Source of the DNA: Delphinus delphis
Lineage: Eukaryota > Chordata > Mammalia > Artiodactyla > Delphinidae
Length of the DNA: 64,000 nt
Reading direction: 5' to 3'
NCBI RefSeq assembly: GCF_949987515.2
Contig: NC_082696.1
Location: 37,614,431-37,678,430 of the forward strand
Under the pieces are notes generated by a model. That model had not been told where the DNA came from, did not search any database, and saw only the letters and a list, made by a program, of their open reading frames with translations. Position numbers and translations under genes: made by a program. Shown here piece by piece: positions 11,553 through 23,857 of the stretch (the stretch's first letter is position 1; each line of letters opens with the position of its first letter).

Positions 11553-12174
11553 AAACTCTAATCCAAAAAGATACACGCACCCCATGTTCATAGCGGCACT
11601 GTTCACAATAGCCAAGACATGGAAGCAATCTAAATGTCCATCAACAGATGATGGCTAAAGAAATGTGGTGCATATATACATACACAATGGAATACTACTC
11701 AGCCATAAAAAAGAATGAAATAATGCCACTAGCAACAACATGGATGCAACTAGAGATTATCATACTAAGTGAAGTAAGTCAGAAAGTGAAAGACAAATAC
11801 CATACGATATCACTTATATGTGGAATCTAAAATATGACACAAATGAACCTATCTATGAAACAGAAACAGAATCATGGACAAGGAGAACAGACTGGTGGTT
11901 GCCAAGGGGGAGGGGGTTGGGGGAGGGGTAGAGTGGGAGGTTGGGGTGAGTAGATGTAAGCTATTATATATGCTATGGATAAACAACAAGGTCCTCCTAC
12001 TGTATAGCACAGAGAACTATATTCAATATCCTATGATAAACCATACTGAGAAAGAATATATAAAAAAAGGATATATATATATATACACACACACGTATAA
12101 CTGAATCACTTTGCTGTACACCAGAAACTAACACAACATTGTAAATCAGCTATACTTCGATTAAAAAAAAAAAA
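11553..12174 (+). mobile_element. 5'-truncated LINE-1 3' end
   Basis: Starts inside the last part of ORF2: 'CATAGCGGCACTGTTCACAATAGCC', 'AGACATGGAAGCAATCTAAATG' and 'GGAATACTACTCAGCCATAAAA' match the conserved L1 ORF2 C-terminus. It continues through a 3'UTR with a G-rich stretch (11907-11945) and ends in a 12-base A run at 12163-12174. The TA/CA stretch near 12075-12097 is part of the tail region. Reading frames are interrupted. Confidence 0.9.
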
Positions 12175-13955
12175 GTTCCCCCAAACATATACACATATAC
12201 ATACACCTGGTCTGAATATTGACTAAAAGATAAGGTTCACTGTGTTATTATTAAAGTCAGTTTGCATAATATACAAAATATTTTGCATTCAAATTCATTG
12301 ACAGCACCTGTAACTTACTTACTTCTATTCATTTTACATAAAGACTCACAAATTGTCCCTGAAAACCAAACTGAATTTATTGCCCTTATTTTAAAGTAGT
12401 GTGAGAGAACACTTTTTTCAGGATGGAAATGACACACACATTATCTATTTCAACACTGTATACAAAGCAGTGATTTCTTCTGTAATTAATGGCCTAAGCC
12501 CCAGAAGGCCTTGTACCATAGTTTACCCAAATAATTATATATAATGATCTTATTTTTAAAATACATATGAATGATATATTTTACTATGCAAAAACAAACC
12601 AAGAGTTAACATTAAATAACATGAAGAGATTACTTCTTACAGATGGTGGAAATCACCAATTATGTATGTTAGCAACATGAAAAGTTTTAACAATCTCTTT
12701 AAGTTCTAAAAAAATTGCATTCATATTTAGTCTATTCATTCTGTACATGAATTCAAATATAATTCATGAAATAAAAGCTAATCTAAAATTTAAATATGGT
12801 CACTTCTATTTTAGTAATATGGTATATTAAATCTTAATAACAATATTATGAATAATCATAATAACGGTAATAGTAATATTGCATTTAAGCACAAAACCTT
12901 ATGAAAGATCTACAGAATATATATAAAAGTATCCTGGTCACTCCAGCTCCCTTGTGTATGCCAGAAAGTCTATGTACAATCTAATATGTCTATGTTTTTG
13001 TATATCATGATACTGGTTTATAGAATAAAATGTGTCATATTTCTGTCACATTAGTCACTAGAGAACTATCCTAATATGATTTCATGTTTTGAACTGCAAT
13101 ATTTTTTTATTACCACATGAAGCATTATAAATGAAATGTACAAATAGGAAACATTTTTAAATGGGCATAAAAAACACAAAACAGACTCCAGGACAGTTCC
13201 TTAAGAAAGAAAGATAATGCATTTTCTATGCCTAATATCTCTTCACAGAGTTAAAGCCAAGCTAGTTCCCTCCTGAGCAATCCAAATTATGAAACTAGAT
13301 ACACTACATCAGGTTTCACTGTAAACAGCCTCATTTCATTGCACTCACTATATTGCTTCTCCTGCCCTCCTTGGGTTCCCATTCAGTGGTCAGAAAAGAT
13401 GAAACCATTCTTCATGTACACAAACTTGCTTCTATTTTTATGACTCATTCTTTAGAATGAAATCCCCAGCCCCAGCCTATTAGAGGTCCCTGTTGGGCCT
13501 TTTCCTTGCTCGCAGCCCTGCTATCTCTTAATGTGACTTTGATGGAAATCTGCAGAATCATATCTGGTAATTCTTTTCATTCACACTAAAGTTAACTAAA
13601 AATACCACTTTAAATTAGATGCTTGTAGGGAAATCCCATTCGTCCAAGATAACTTTTTACTACATTAAAAGAGGGATTGAAGATGCAAAATGAGGTGAAA
13701 AACTTTAATGTAAATATCTTTATAGTCCAAGTTACACTTTCTGAAAACCAGTATTCAACCTTTGACTGTACCCAAGTGATTCAACAAAAGCATATCAAGA
13801 TACAGTATATTAGCATTAATTTTAATTCCTGCAAGTTCCAACTAATTGGTAGTTCTAAAATAAAGGCAATGATAAACTTTCCATGCTTCTATCTTTACAG
13901 GTTTCTTTAAATAGACTGAGGCTCAAACTGTCCTTGTCAAATATGCAGTCTTTGG
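12175..13955. other. unique AT-rich DNA
   Basis: No gene or recognised repeat. Strongly AT-rich, with TAATAA-type runs near 12830-12880. The 77-codon frame at 13677-13910 has low-information composition and no recognisable product. Confidence 0.5.
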
Positions 13956-14400
13956 GTAGTAGATATGTGCTATGGGGGTTGTTAGAGCACCATCAAATAC
14001 TGTCCTTCACCAGTAGGGGCGCTACAGCTGCCCAACTATATTGTCAAGTCTCCCTGGCAGGCACTCCCTTGTTAGTTACTAAGGTCTCCTCAAGTGAATG
14101 TAAGCAGAAGTGATGTGTGCCATTTCTGGGCCTAGATGTGCCCCCTTTTCAGTCTTTTCCTATACTCTCAGAATACTGAGGTGTTCATGCTCCAACTGTA
14201 ACTCTGCCATCAGGTGATGGTGGAGAGATAAGGCAAAAGGAACCTAAGTTTCTGAATGACCACAAGGAGTAGAGCTGTGCCAATGACCTGGGCCACTCCC
14301 TTAGAGAATACTACATGAGCACTAAGAATTTCTATGTTCTTAAAGCACTGTATCTCAGGGTTTCTTCGTTATAGGAACTTAGCCTGCACCCTAATATGAG
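13956..14400 (+). repeat. probable old LTR or retroposon fragment
   Basis: 'GTGAATGTAAGCAGAAGTGATGTGTGCCATTTCTGGG' (broken in places), 'GCCATCAGGTGATGG' and 'GAGTAGAGCTGTGCCAATGACC' have the order seen in old mammalian interspersed repeats whose body carries 'AAGTGATGTGTGCCA'. I cannot give the subfamily from memory with confidence. Confidence 0.35.
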
Positions 14401-15289
14401 ATGGGGGCAGGACAAAGCATGAAAAATACAGTATGAAATTCTGCACTTTGGATTACCTATGTCCTCTGATTTTATGTACTTGTTAAAAGATAACCATGTT
14501 TCATAAACAGACAACGCACCTATCTGAGCAACAGACATGAAACATATTCAGAAAAAATGTTTGGATTATTCATATGGAGTTCCATTGATCTTGAATTGAT
14601 GGCATAACTCTAATGACTTTCTAGTACCAACAGTTCAACTCAGTTCCCAAGAAGCAAGCCAATGCCCAGAAGGGGGATACATTCAATATAAATTCTCAAT
14701 AAAATTACATGTAATAGCATACACTACCACTTTTCAAAGCTTTTGAAGTTAAAAGGTGAGAAGAACAACGCCTTCTAGAAAAATAAATAAGCCAATCAAA
14801 CCATTTCAGCCGCGCGAGGGAATAAAAGGGTGGGGGTTGCGGAACAATAGGAGAATGTATAGAAAGCGTTATCTCTGCTAGTGAGGCCAAGAAAAGCTTC
14901 CACAGAGAAGCTGTTTTGGAATAAAATCTGGAATAATGGTTTGTTAGGTTGGCAAGGAAATGTACGTGTACTGGAGGGAGGAAGGGAAGGCGTGAGGGAG
15001 AAGGATAGAAGAGGGACATTATGGGTCCACAAGGAGGAAGAGGATGAGTGAAAGGAGGAGAAAGAAGAGGGGCAAGACATGAAGGAGAAAAAGAAGCCAA
15101 ATACAGTCTTCAGTCTACAGAGTATTCTCTGTTACAGCCTACCACCATTCTATCCCTCTCAGACCAAACTTGCAACCTCATACTATTTCTCAACACAGAA
15201 TGCTTGTTGCCACTAAAAATGTATTGCAGTTGGTCTGGAATCTATTTCTCATATATTCTATATGCCCATTTAAATTCTGATCATAGATG
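14401..15289. other. unique DNA with purine-rich tract
   Basis: Positions 14968-15098 are strongly purine-rich on the + strand (GGAGG, GAAGG and AGAAGAGG units). This creates a long Pro/Ser/Phe-rich minus-strand frame (14705-15100, 131 codons) of low complexity. No gene is supported. Confidence 0.5.
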
Positions 15290-16644
15290 AATACGTGTCT
15301 TATAAAATACAAGTAATCTAAATTCAACAATACATTAAAAGCAACAGCTATCATGACCTGGTAAGAAATATCCCAGTAATGCAAGGATGATTTAATATTT
15401 AGAAATCTGCTAATCAAATATAACACAGTAACAGATCAAAGATAAAGTGACAAATTCAACGGGACCTAAAAAGTCATTTAACAAATCTTAATATGCATTC
15501 TTGATTTTAAGCACACTTTTTAGGAAAATAGACACAGAAGAAAAAATTATGGTATTTTAAAAATACTAAGCCTATAACATACTTAAAGAGAATACAAAAT
15601 ATGTACTTTTGATAAAATCAGAAACAAAACAAAAATATTTTTCACATTGTTATTTGATAACTTTCTAGAAATTTTAACCAATGCTATCAGACATGAAACA
15701 GAAATAGGAAGTATTGGAAATGAGAAAATAACATTACTGATATTTTCAGATAATTTTTATGCCTGGAACTACAAGAAAAAGAAATGAAAACTATATATAT
15801 ATTTAAATCAATAAGAAACTAGACCAAATTAAAATTATAAAAATTAGTGTTTTTCCTATAAATACGCAAAATTAGTTAAAGGAGAAATCAGATAAGTCCT
15901 AATACAAATAGCTATATATCATAAGTGACCTAAAATTTTCTAGCAAAAAATAATGGGATACATATATGGGTAAAATATGATTTTATAGAGGAATCTAAAA
16001 ATAATTTTGCAAGAATGGAGAATTATCCCATATCTTGGGGTGGAAGATATATATGAGCCAGCAGACTTCTAGGAGTACAGCAATAATTTCCAGTAGAATT
16101 TAATGAAATTCCAGTGAGAAAAATAATTAGCGATCTTAGCATTTATCTAGTAGACTAAATTCACAAAGAATAGCTAAACATATCAGAAAACTGACTAGAG
16201 AGTGTAGGTGTATACACTGACAATTAAAACAATGTGGCCATACAAAAGAATTAAAAGAATAGCAGAATAACTAATGAGATTGCCCTGAAATTTCCTGGGG
16301 ATATATATAACCTTGGTATGTAATAATGGTAATAATAATGATAGTAATAATAAAAACAACAACAATTTCACAAAGGGTCAGATTATTCAATGAATGATGC
16401 TGGAAAAGTTTGCTAATTAAAAAAATAAAATCCTATCTTAGAATCTCCAAATTATGTCAAATATATTCTAACTGAATTAAAATTTTAAATTAAGCTATAG
16501 CAGACAAGTAATACTGTTCACACCTTAAAATCTCCTAAGCATTCAAATATGGGTTAAAATTATAAAGAAAAAGGCAAAGAAGTTTAATTATACATAGCTT
16601 AAAATGTCTTATATCAAGAATGTTTTGGACAAAATTTAAAGCAG
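15290..16644 (+). mobile_element. very old LINE-1 fragment, 5' part (ORF2)
   Basis: Degenerate L1 ORF2 in forward orientation. 'CCCAGTAATGCAAGGATGATTTAATATTTAGAAATC' (in pieces) is the 'MQG-FNI' region of the reverse transcriptase. 'CCAATGCTATCAGACATGAAACAGAAATAGG' and 'CAATGAATGATGCTGGAAAAG' are later ORF2 landmarks. Every frame is full of stops. The element resumes after the inserted SINE. A TAA-rich microsatellite lies at about 16320-16365. Confidence 0.75.
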
Positions 16645-16982
16645 GGGCTTCCCTGGTGGCACAGTGGTTAAGAATCCGCCTGCCAATGCAGGGGACACGG
16701 GTTCGAGCCCTGGTCCGGGAGGAACCACATGCCACGGAGCAACTAGGCCCGTGCGCCGCAACTACTGAGCCTGTGCTCTAGAGCCCGCGAGCCACAACTA
16801 CTGAAGCCTGTGTGCTTAGAGCCTGTGCTCTGCAACAAGAGAAGCCACTGCAATGAGAAGTCTGCGCACTGCAACGAAGAGTAGCTCCCGCTCGCTGCAA
16901 CTAGAAAAAGTCCGCAGGCAGCAACGAAGACCCAACACAGCCAAAATAAATAAATATTTTTTTTAAAAAAAGCACAAAAAAA
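16645..16982 (+). mobile_element. long-form CHR-type SINE inserted in old LINE-1
   Basis: The longer CHR form: tRNA-like head, then repeated 'GCAACTACTGAGCC'/'ACAACTACTGAAGCC' units, 'GAGAAGCCACTGCAATGAGAAG', 'CAACGAAGAGTAGC' and an AAATAAATA tail. A perfect duplication AAAATTTAAAGCAG at 16631-16644 and 16983-16996 shows clean insertion into the surrounding L1. Confidence 0.95.
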
Positions 16983-16996
16983 AAAATTTAAAGCAG

Positions 16997-17830
16997 AGTT
17001 CAATTAGAAAAAAATATTTTTTAAACAAATTTGAGAAAGGTAAGTACTTACTTTACAAATTAATTAATTAAATATTAATATCCCAATTAAAAACACTAAT
17101 AAGAAACACAGATAAAAACATGGATGCAATTCACAGAAGAAATACATATGTTTATATGTATATGATAAAATATTCAACCTCACCAATAACCAAAGGAAGG
17201 CAAATTGAAATAAGTATTTTTAAAACATACCAAATTAGCAAAAATTAACAAAATATATTATATTTTATGCATATAGAAAGTTATTTGACAATATATAAAA
17301 GAACCTTTAACATGTTCATACATTTTAACCAAATAATTTCATTTTAAGAATTTATGATAAGGAAAAATCAGAAATGCTGTTAAGTATATATTTATAAAAC
17401 TATTCATTTCACCATCATTTATTATAGCAGAACAAGTCAAGTTTCTAAAAATAATGGAAACAACCTAAATGTCCCTAAATAGGGGAATAGGTAAAATTAT
17501 TATGGTATATTAAATATAATGCAGTCATCAAATTTTCCAATGTACCTATAATTATATGGAAAAGTGGGATATAAAAGTGTAAACACTATGATGTCAAATT
17601 CTTAAACACTCTGTGTAGTCATAAATTTTTTTCATATTTGTTATATAAATGTGTATACACACATATACATGTATAGAAAAAAAGATCAAAGAATTACCCA
17701 AGAATGGTAATAGTTGTCTTTTGGCAGTGAGATTACAAGCTGTTTTTAATTTCTTCTTCAAACTGTATATTTTTAAAATTTTCCACAGTAGACATATTTT
17801 TTAAATCAAAAGAAATAATAAAAATGTTTT
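16997..17830 (+). mobile_element. very old LINE-1 fragment, 3' part
   Basis: Continuation of the old L1 beyond the SINE. 'ATATTCAACCTCACCAATAACCAAAGGAAGGCAAATTG' (in pieces) and 'GGAAACAACCTAAATGTCC' are late ORF2 landmarks. 'GGCAGTGAGATTACAAGC' and 'TTTTAAAATTTTCCACAGTAGACAT' fit an L1M-type 3'UTR. No coding potential remains. Confidence 0.75.
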
Positions 17831-18945
17831 TATACACCCACTCAAGTTTTATGAACCTTTTTCAATGTAATGTTGCTGTATCTCATTGTAATGAGAACCA
17901 ATACTTATGAAAAAATACGTCTCTAGAGCAATACATTTTTAAATTGCATTAATATTTTTGTTTCTAATAAATTATTTCATTTCATGCCAAAATAAGCGTT
18001 TTCAGGCCCTGTATTAGGAACTCTGCTAATTCACACGGCTGCTAAATGCATTCAGTAATGATGATGTACAATCTCCATTTACCCCTAATCTTGCCCTTTC
18101 CCAGACAGGACTGTTAACAGGTGGACATGCTTCGGAAATCAGGGTGCGGCATTCAAAGACAAGAGATTACTTAGATAAATCAGATAATCTGGAATGTTTG
18201 TAGTGTAATCATTAAAGTTAGAAATAGTTTATGAGTCTTCTAAGATAAAGATACAATACAGTAAAATCATGTCATAAGCTAGGATTTAGGAATTCAGCCC
18301 AAGCGTTAGCCACATCAGAAGAGGGAAGAAAAGCATCGCTTTCCTCAAGGCCGAGCAAGATACACAGCTAGACAGTCTCCATGGTGGAAAAGGCAGTATC
18401 CAGCAAGTCGGTACTGACTGCCACGTAACAGGTCAGTGCTAAAACCTGGGATGTAACAGTCTCTCTGACAATGAAATTGGCATCAATAAAGCAATGTACT
18501 CCCTTGGAGAATTTTCTTGAAAGGATTTAAAAAGGAGCAGGAGGCATAATAGGGGCAATTTTTTTCTTCCTCCTCTTGTATGTCAAAAAATTATTTTAAC
18601 CAAACAATATTTAAAACCAGGAAAAAGGCAAAAATCATCAGTCATGAAATACAAAGAGGATCTGGGTAAACAGTGTACATTTATCTAGCGTTAAACTCTG
18701 CACATGATGAAGAGTAAAGCAACGCTGCTTAGAACCACTTGTACTTGATAAGCACAGACATAAGGAAAGGTCAGAAACTGGGCCCACCATCCACTCAGTG
18801 TCTCCTGCCAAACACCTAGGAGTCGTTACTGGCTTCACCCCTTCCTCAGCCCCTCATCTTCTTCCCATCAATATACTTGTCAACCTTGCTCCAGAAAAAT
18901 GTTCAGAATCTGCCTGTTTCTCTCCAACTCCAACATCACCTCTCA
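17831..18945. other. unique DNA, no gene seen
   Basis: No repeat or gene recognised. A 66-codon reverse frame at 18638-18838 has no recognisable product. A short T run lies at 18559-18565. Confidence 0.45.
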
Positions 18946-19640
18946 GTCTAGAAGAAAGAGGTGCTCCCCTACACACATTATCCTGCTCTCTACTCTTGCC
19001 ACCATTTTCCATAAAAATTTTAAAGGAATCTGCAAAACTATAAAGCAGACCATGTCACTGTGCCACTTAAGACTCTCCAGTGACTTTCCACTACTCTTCA
19101 AACAAGGTAGTAAAGCACAAAATCCATCAATGACTTCCCAAGGCTCTTAAAACAAGGTGGTAAAACACAAAATCCAATCCCATGGCTTCCATTTGGCCCT
19201 GCATAACTCTGAACCTCAAGTCTTCTGTTTATTCCAACACTCCACACACACTGCCTTCTCTCAGGTCCTGTAACACACCAAGCTCACCCCTCTCTCTGTA
19301 CCTGAGTTCCCTCTTCCCGGAGTAAGTGCTCCCCAGAATGTCCCACACTTGGTCTGGTTCTTGTCATTCATGCCTTAGCTTAAATATTACCTCTTCAGAG
19401 AGGTCTTTCTTGAACATCCAATTAGCCCTCTGGTACTCGCTTATCACTTCACTCCATTTTATTTTCCTAACAGTTCTTATCACCTGATATTTTCATCTTA
19501 CTCATTATTTATTCATTGTCCCTCACTACTAGAATGTATGCACCCTAAGAGGCCTTATCCTTCTCGCTCAGAGTGTTAACCCCAGCCCCCAAAATAGTGC
19601 CTAGCACAAGGTAAGTCCTCAAAAATTGCTTGAAAGAATT
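18946..19640 (+). mobile_element. L2 LINE 3' fragment
   Basis: The core at 19260-19640 follows the L2 3' end in order: 'CAGGTCCTGTAACAC', 'GAGTTCCCTCTTCCCGGAGTAAG', 'CTTCAGAGAGGTCTTTCTTGA', 'CATTGTCCCTCACTACTAGAATGTATG', 'GTGCCTAGCACAAGGTAAG' and a final 'AAAAATTGCTTGAAAGAATTAA'. The section before 19260 is looser. It contains a 50-base tandem duplication (19081-19130 and 19131-19180) not expected in L2. Non-coding. Confidence 0.8.
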
Positions 19641-20002
19641 AATAAGGTATCTCTGAAAACATATATGATAGAAGAAAGAAAAATTTACTTCCTGAAGAGC
19701 TAAAAATATTATAGAGTCCTATGAGTAGCTTAAAAAGACGTTAAAAATTGGGAATGGACACTTCAATGGTAGAAGATCGTGGGAAACATGAAAAATCTAG
19801 GATTCACTCCACTTAAAAAAAAAAAAAGGAGACATAAATTATAGATGATGTGTTACGGGAGTGTTTATTTCATATGAGACTGACAAGGAAATTCAATCAG
19901 GGATTCATATTCAAAGAAAAGATCTTGCCCCATTAATAAAACTACTGGCAAATGAATGGATAAATACCACAAATGTTTCAAATTAAATGAAATGTTTAAT
20001 TC

Positions 20003-20128
20003 CTTTTTTTTTTTTTTTTGGCTGCACTGCGTGGCATGTGGGATCTTGGTTCCCCCACCAGGGATTGAACCCATGCCACCTGCAAAGGAAATGTGGAGTC
20101 TTAACCACTGGACTGCCAGAGAAGTCCC
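20003..20128 (-). mobile_element. short tRNA-derived SINE
   Basis: Reverse orientation: a T run (20005-20021), 'GGCTGCACTGCGTGGCATG', 'GGGATTGAACCCATGCCACC' (reversed B-box-like) and 'CTTAACCACTGGACTGCCAG' (reversed head). This shorter artiodactyl/cetacean tRNA-SINE lacks the body of the CHR copies elsewhere here. A perfect 15-base duplication TGAAATGTTTAATTC flanks it at 19988-20002 and 20129-20143. Confidence 0.9.
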
Positions 20129-20143
20129 TGAAATGTTTAATTC

Positions 20144-21300
20144 TTAAAAAATCAGAATGGCATCAGATGTTTGAACAACAATACTAGAAACTAGAAGATG
20201 AAAAAGAAATATCTCCAAAATCCTAAAAAAAAATTTCCACACTATAATTCTATACTCAGGCAACTATTAATTGTGAGTGGAACAGACATTCAGACATGAA
20301 AAGTGTCAAAGCCTATGTCTCATGCACCTTTTCCCAGGAAGCTCTTGGATGTCTACTGCACTAAAACAAGAAGATAAAACAAGGAGAAGGAATATATGAG
20401 ATTCCAGAAACAGGATCCAGCTGAAGAGTGGAAGCAAAGAGGGTCTCTGCAGGGGTGATGGTGACAGGGGTTGGCTTTGAAGCTGACTTAGAGAGCAGCC
20501 AGGCCAAACACTGGCTAGTTGGAATGTTCCAGTGAAGTATCTCCAAGAAGAAACTGAGAGGACACAGGAATTGTTGAAACATACCACAAGGAAATCTATG
20601 TTTCTAAGGGAGTATCTGGGGGTGAAGTGGTATACAAATGAAGCAAATTGATAACAAAAAAAAAGACAATTATGAATTAAAGGGAAAAGGCACCAAAAAA
20701 GGAAAGATATTCATTATGCAGCTGTTAATAGCACCTTACAGTCACAATAATACAACCACTGAATACTTATCTGACCAAAAGTATGATGTAACGATACTGG
20801 TAAGATGGGAGGGATCAAAAGTGTACATATATGATGGCATAAAGGAGCCCAGTTCTCATTAATCACAGTGGGAAATTAATAGATAATGTCTGAAATTGAA
20901 AAATCAAGAAGTGGCAACATAAGCATGTTCCTTAACTATATGGAAGGAAATATCAAAAGAAATGGCTAAAAGAGTATTTTAGCCATTTAAGAGTATTTTA
21001 GCCAATTAAGAGTAGTTGTTTCTAAGGACTGAGAAACTGGGACTATAGGGGTGAGAAAAAAAGTCTGGCATTTATGTATATATGTAACTGGTAAAATGAA
21101 ACCTTAAAAAAGGGAAAAAGAGAACTTTGGGCAATTTCTCTCTCATCTAATATTTGAGCATTTAACATTTATTTACATCCACTGTAAAGAGCAGACTGTT
21201 TTCTACTATAGCTGATTAATTCAAGGAATCCTACAGGGCACTAATCAAAAGGTAGAGACTTTAAATAATGTGATCTGAAAGAGGAACTCTAGATTTCCAA
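20144..21300. other. unique DNA with a duplicated hairpin segment
   Basis: No gene recognised. At 20961-20987 an inverted repeat (AATGGCTAAAA / TTTTAGCCATT, 5-base loop) overlaps a 19-base tandem duplication (20971-20989 and 20990-21008). Open frames at 20306-20587 (reverse) and 20638-20862 lack recognisable content. Confidence 0.5.
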
Positions 21301-21490
21301 GTAACAGCATAATAATACCTAACAATATACAGTGTTTATTGTATATCTGTAATGCACAGTTTATTTAATTCTCACAGTATCCCTTGAGGTAGGTACATAC
21401 TACAGTTGCCCCCACATTAAAGGGGAGGAAACTAAGGTTTAGAAAATGCCAATCTTTGCGCCAAGTTTCACACCCAGAAAGTTACAGTGA
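21301..21490 (-). repeat. MIR
   Basis: Reverse-strand MIR. 'TTTAATTCTCACAGTATCCC', 'GAGGTAGGTACATACTACAG' and 'GGGGAGGAAACTAAGGTTTAG' are in the order of the reversed MIR core. It abuts a forward L2 fragment. Confidence 0.8.
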
Positions 21491-21529
21491 TGAGATTTCT
21501 GTTCTCTCTGATGGGAATGCTTGTTCCCC

Positions 21530-21885
21530 AGAAATGGACATGGCTCACTGTCCTACCTTCTTCAGGTCTTTGTACAAATCTCAGTGTCTTAAGAGGATTT
21601 CCCTGACCACCCTATTGAAAATGGAAACCAATTCTCTCCCCGACACTCACACCAGCATTCCCTGACCCCTGGGTTCTTTATTTTTTCATTGCACTTCTCC
21701 ATCTGAAATACCACATAGTTCATTTGTTTATATTGTTTATTGCCTGTCTGATCAATTAAATGTAAGTTCCATAAGAAGAAGGATTGGTGTCTCTTTTCTT
21801 ATCTGTCATATCCTCAGTATTCAGATGAGCATCTGGCACATAAGAGAGTCAAAAAATAATGTTGAATTCACTGAAAATTCATGAA
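21530..21885 (+). mobile_element. L2 LINE 3' fragment
   Basis: 'TTCTTCAGGTCTTTGTACAAATCTCAG', 'GGATTTCCCTGACCACCCTATTG', 'ATTGCCTGTCTGATCAATTAAATGTAAG' and 'GAGCATCTGGCACATAAGAG' follow the L2 3' end in order. The small forward frame at 21456-21665 is a by-product. Non-coding. Confidence 0.85.
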
Positions 21886-22693
21886 TGTAGAATCAGAGCT
21901 CTTTACCACCAGCATACTACGTTGTCAACTCTAGTTTATTCATTGTAAAATGTTGTAGAGATTATCAAGTCTTGTCAAAACACTTTCAACTTACCACAAA
22001 AAGACAACACAGATGAAAACACTTTTATGGAAAATCAAGCCCTACTACTAATTCTTAAAGACAGCACCTCTTCTTTCCATGTAACAGAGTGGATTGCAGC
22101 AATGGACTTACTTTTGCCTTCCCCAGGATTAACTCTCAAAGTATTGACTTTTCCTGATAACCAATTATAACTAAATGCCTTATGGTAAGTGAGTGTCATT
22201 GGTAGAGAACAAGGCCCTTGTGTAGGAAGTTTTTTGCAGATAAACTAGAAAAGCGTATGTTCCTCCAAAGTCCTACAGCAGAAAGCACTTGAAATTGCAC
22301 AGTCATGAATCGAACAGACTGACTTAAAACCTGTCCCCATAGATGCTGAACTATGCAGCTTATTTAGCTTCCACTTAATGATGGAGAATCATTATGTTCT
22401 TCCTATTTCTTTATGTACAAACTGTAACCCAGGATTGATGCAAATGTAACAAGGTAATAATTTACCTTTCAAATCAATTCACAACTGCATGAATTTAGCA
22501 TTCTGGAAGGGAATATAAGGATTGAAGAAGGGAACCCACTCATTCTGTTGTTGGTTAGATTAAAAGATGAAAAATCTATAGTCTTTTCCAGATTTTAAAG
22601 CTGTACATAGCTAATGGCCAATGCAATAACCTCAGTAGAAGATTTACCTTTTCATACTTGAACATACTGAGCGCGTTATGACAAAAGTCAATT
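21886..22693. other. unique DNA, no gene seen
   Basis: Mixed-composition DNA without recognised repeat or gene. Confidence 0.45.
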
Positions 22694-22706
22694 AAAAGGC
22701 TAGGAA

Positions 22707-22932
22707 GGGGGCTTCCCTGGTGGCGCAGTGGTTGGGAGTCCGCCTGCCGATGCAGGGGACACGGGTTCGTGCCCAAGTCCGGGAGGATCCCACATGCTGC
22801 GGAGCGGCTGGGCCCCTGAGCCATGGCCCCTGAACCATGGCAGCTGGGCCTGCACGTCCAGAGCCTGTGCCCCGGAGAGGGAGTGGCCACAGCAGTGAGA
22901 GGCCCGCATACCTCAAAAAAAAAAAAAAAAAA
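22707..22932 (+). mobile_element. CHR-type tRNA-derived SINE
   Basis: Short CHR form with some private changes (e.g. 'GAGCCATGGCCCCTGAACCATGG' instead of the usual single 'GAGCCATGGCCGCTGAG'). It ends in a long A run. A 13-base duplication AAAAGGCTAGGAA flanks it at 22694-22706 and 22933-22945. Confidence 0.95.
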
Positions 22933-22945
22933 AAAAGGCTAGGAA

Positions 22946-23857
22946 AGGGCAAGTTTAGGCATATTCGATAGATATAGTCACTGAGTTTAATGACAAAGCC
23001 ACTGAAAGCAAATTTCTTTTTCCACAGTGTTTTGTTTCCCCTTGGTTGAAAGCACATATCCCTGGTTCTTGATTTGTCTTTAAAATGCTTCAGATTTAGG
23101 ATTAAATGAACTAACTCTTCAGCATCTTTTAGTTCTTTGGACATTTAGGATTTAAAGAACAAACAATAACACACTTTATTTGAGACAGGAAAATGTCTCC
23201 TGATAAACTGTTATATTTGATTAGTAGGTAGTTTTCTTTCTTTTCTTTATATTCTTCCTTTTTTCTTTTTTTAAACTATTCACCATCTTCAAAACACAAA
23301 CAAGAACTGACCAGATGTTTTCTACCATTTATCGTATCATTATTATTAATTCCTAATATTACTCAGAGTTCCAAGTACAAGGTATAGTGGGACAAGTGGT
23401 GGAGTAACTATTTCTACTAAAATGTGAAAGGTCTTAAATGAAGAACCCATTGAGGTAATTTGGTTTATAATCAAGTTTTCTCTATTTACTTATATTCATG
23501 TAATACAAATTAAAGGTAAAGATTTATAAATAATTTTGAAACTGATTAATCTCTAAACCATTTTACTTGTCTGTGCACATTAATCAAATCAGTGATATTA
23601 CTAGCAAACCTTCTTACGCATGTTTTACTGGAAAGTTGCAACTTAGGATTACATCTTATTTATAGTCAGGAAGAATGGATTTACTTTCATTTTCAGCGTT
23701 CAGAAAAATATCATAAGCAGTTTGAAAATAAAAAAATCATTTAATATGTACCAAAGCAGCACTTGCAATGGAAAACCAAGGAAAAGATGTTCTTGCTAAA
23801 CTTATATATATATATATATAACACACATCTACACGTCTCTTTCCCAACCTTTCATTA
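22946..23857. other. unique AT-rich DNA
   Basis: No gene recognised. A (TA)n run lies at about 23803-23820, with pyrimidine-rich DNA at 23235-23275. Confidence 0.45.

Noticed and set aside
14705..15100. 131-codon minus-strand Pro/Ser-rich frame
   Set aside because: It is caused by the purine-rich tract at 14968-15098 and has no recognisable domain.
16645..16982. Short repeated units resembling a repeat-spacer array (ACAACTACTGA-type)
   Set aside because: They are internal duplications of the long CHR SINE body. There are no regular spacers, and the host is a mammal, so it is not CRISPR.
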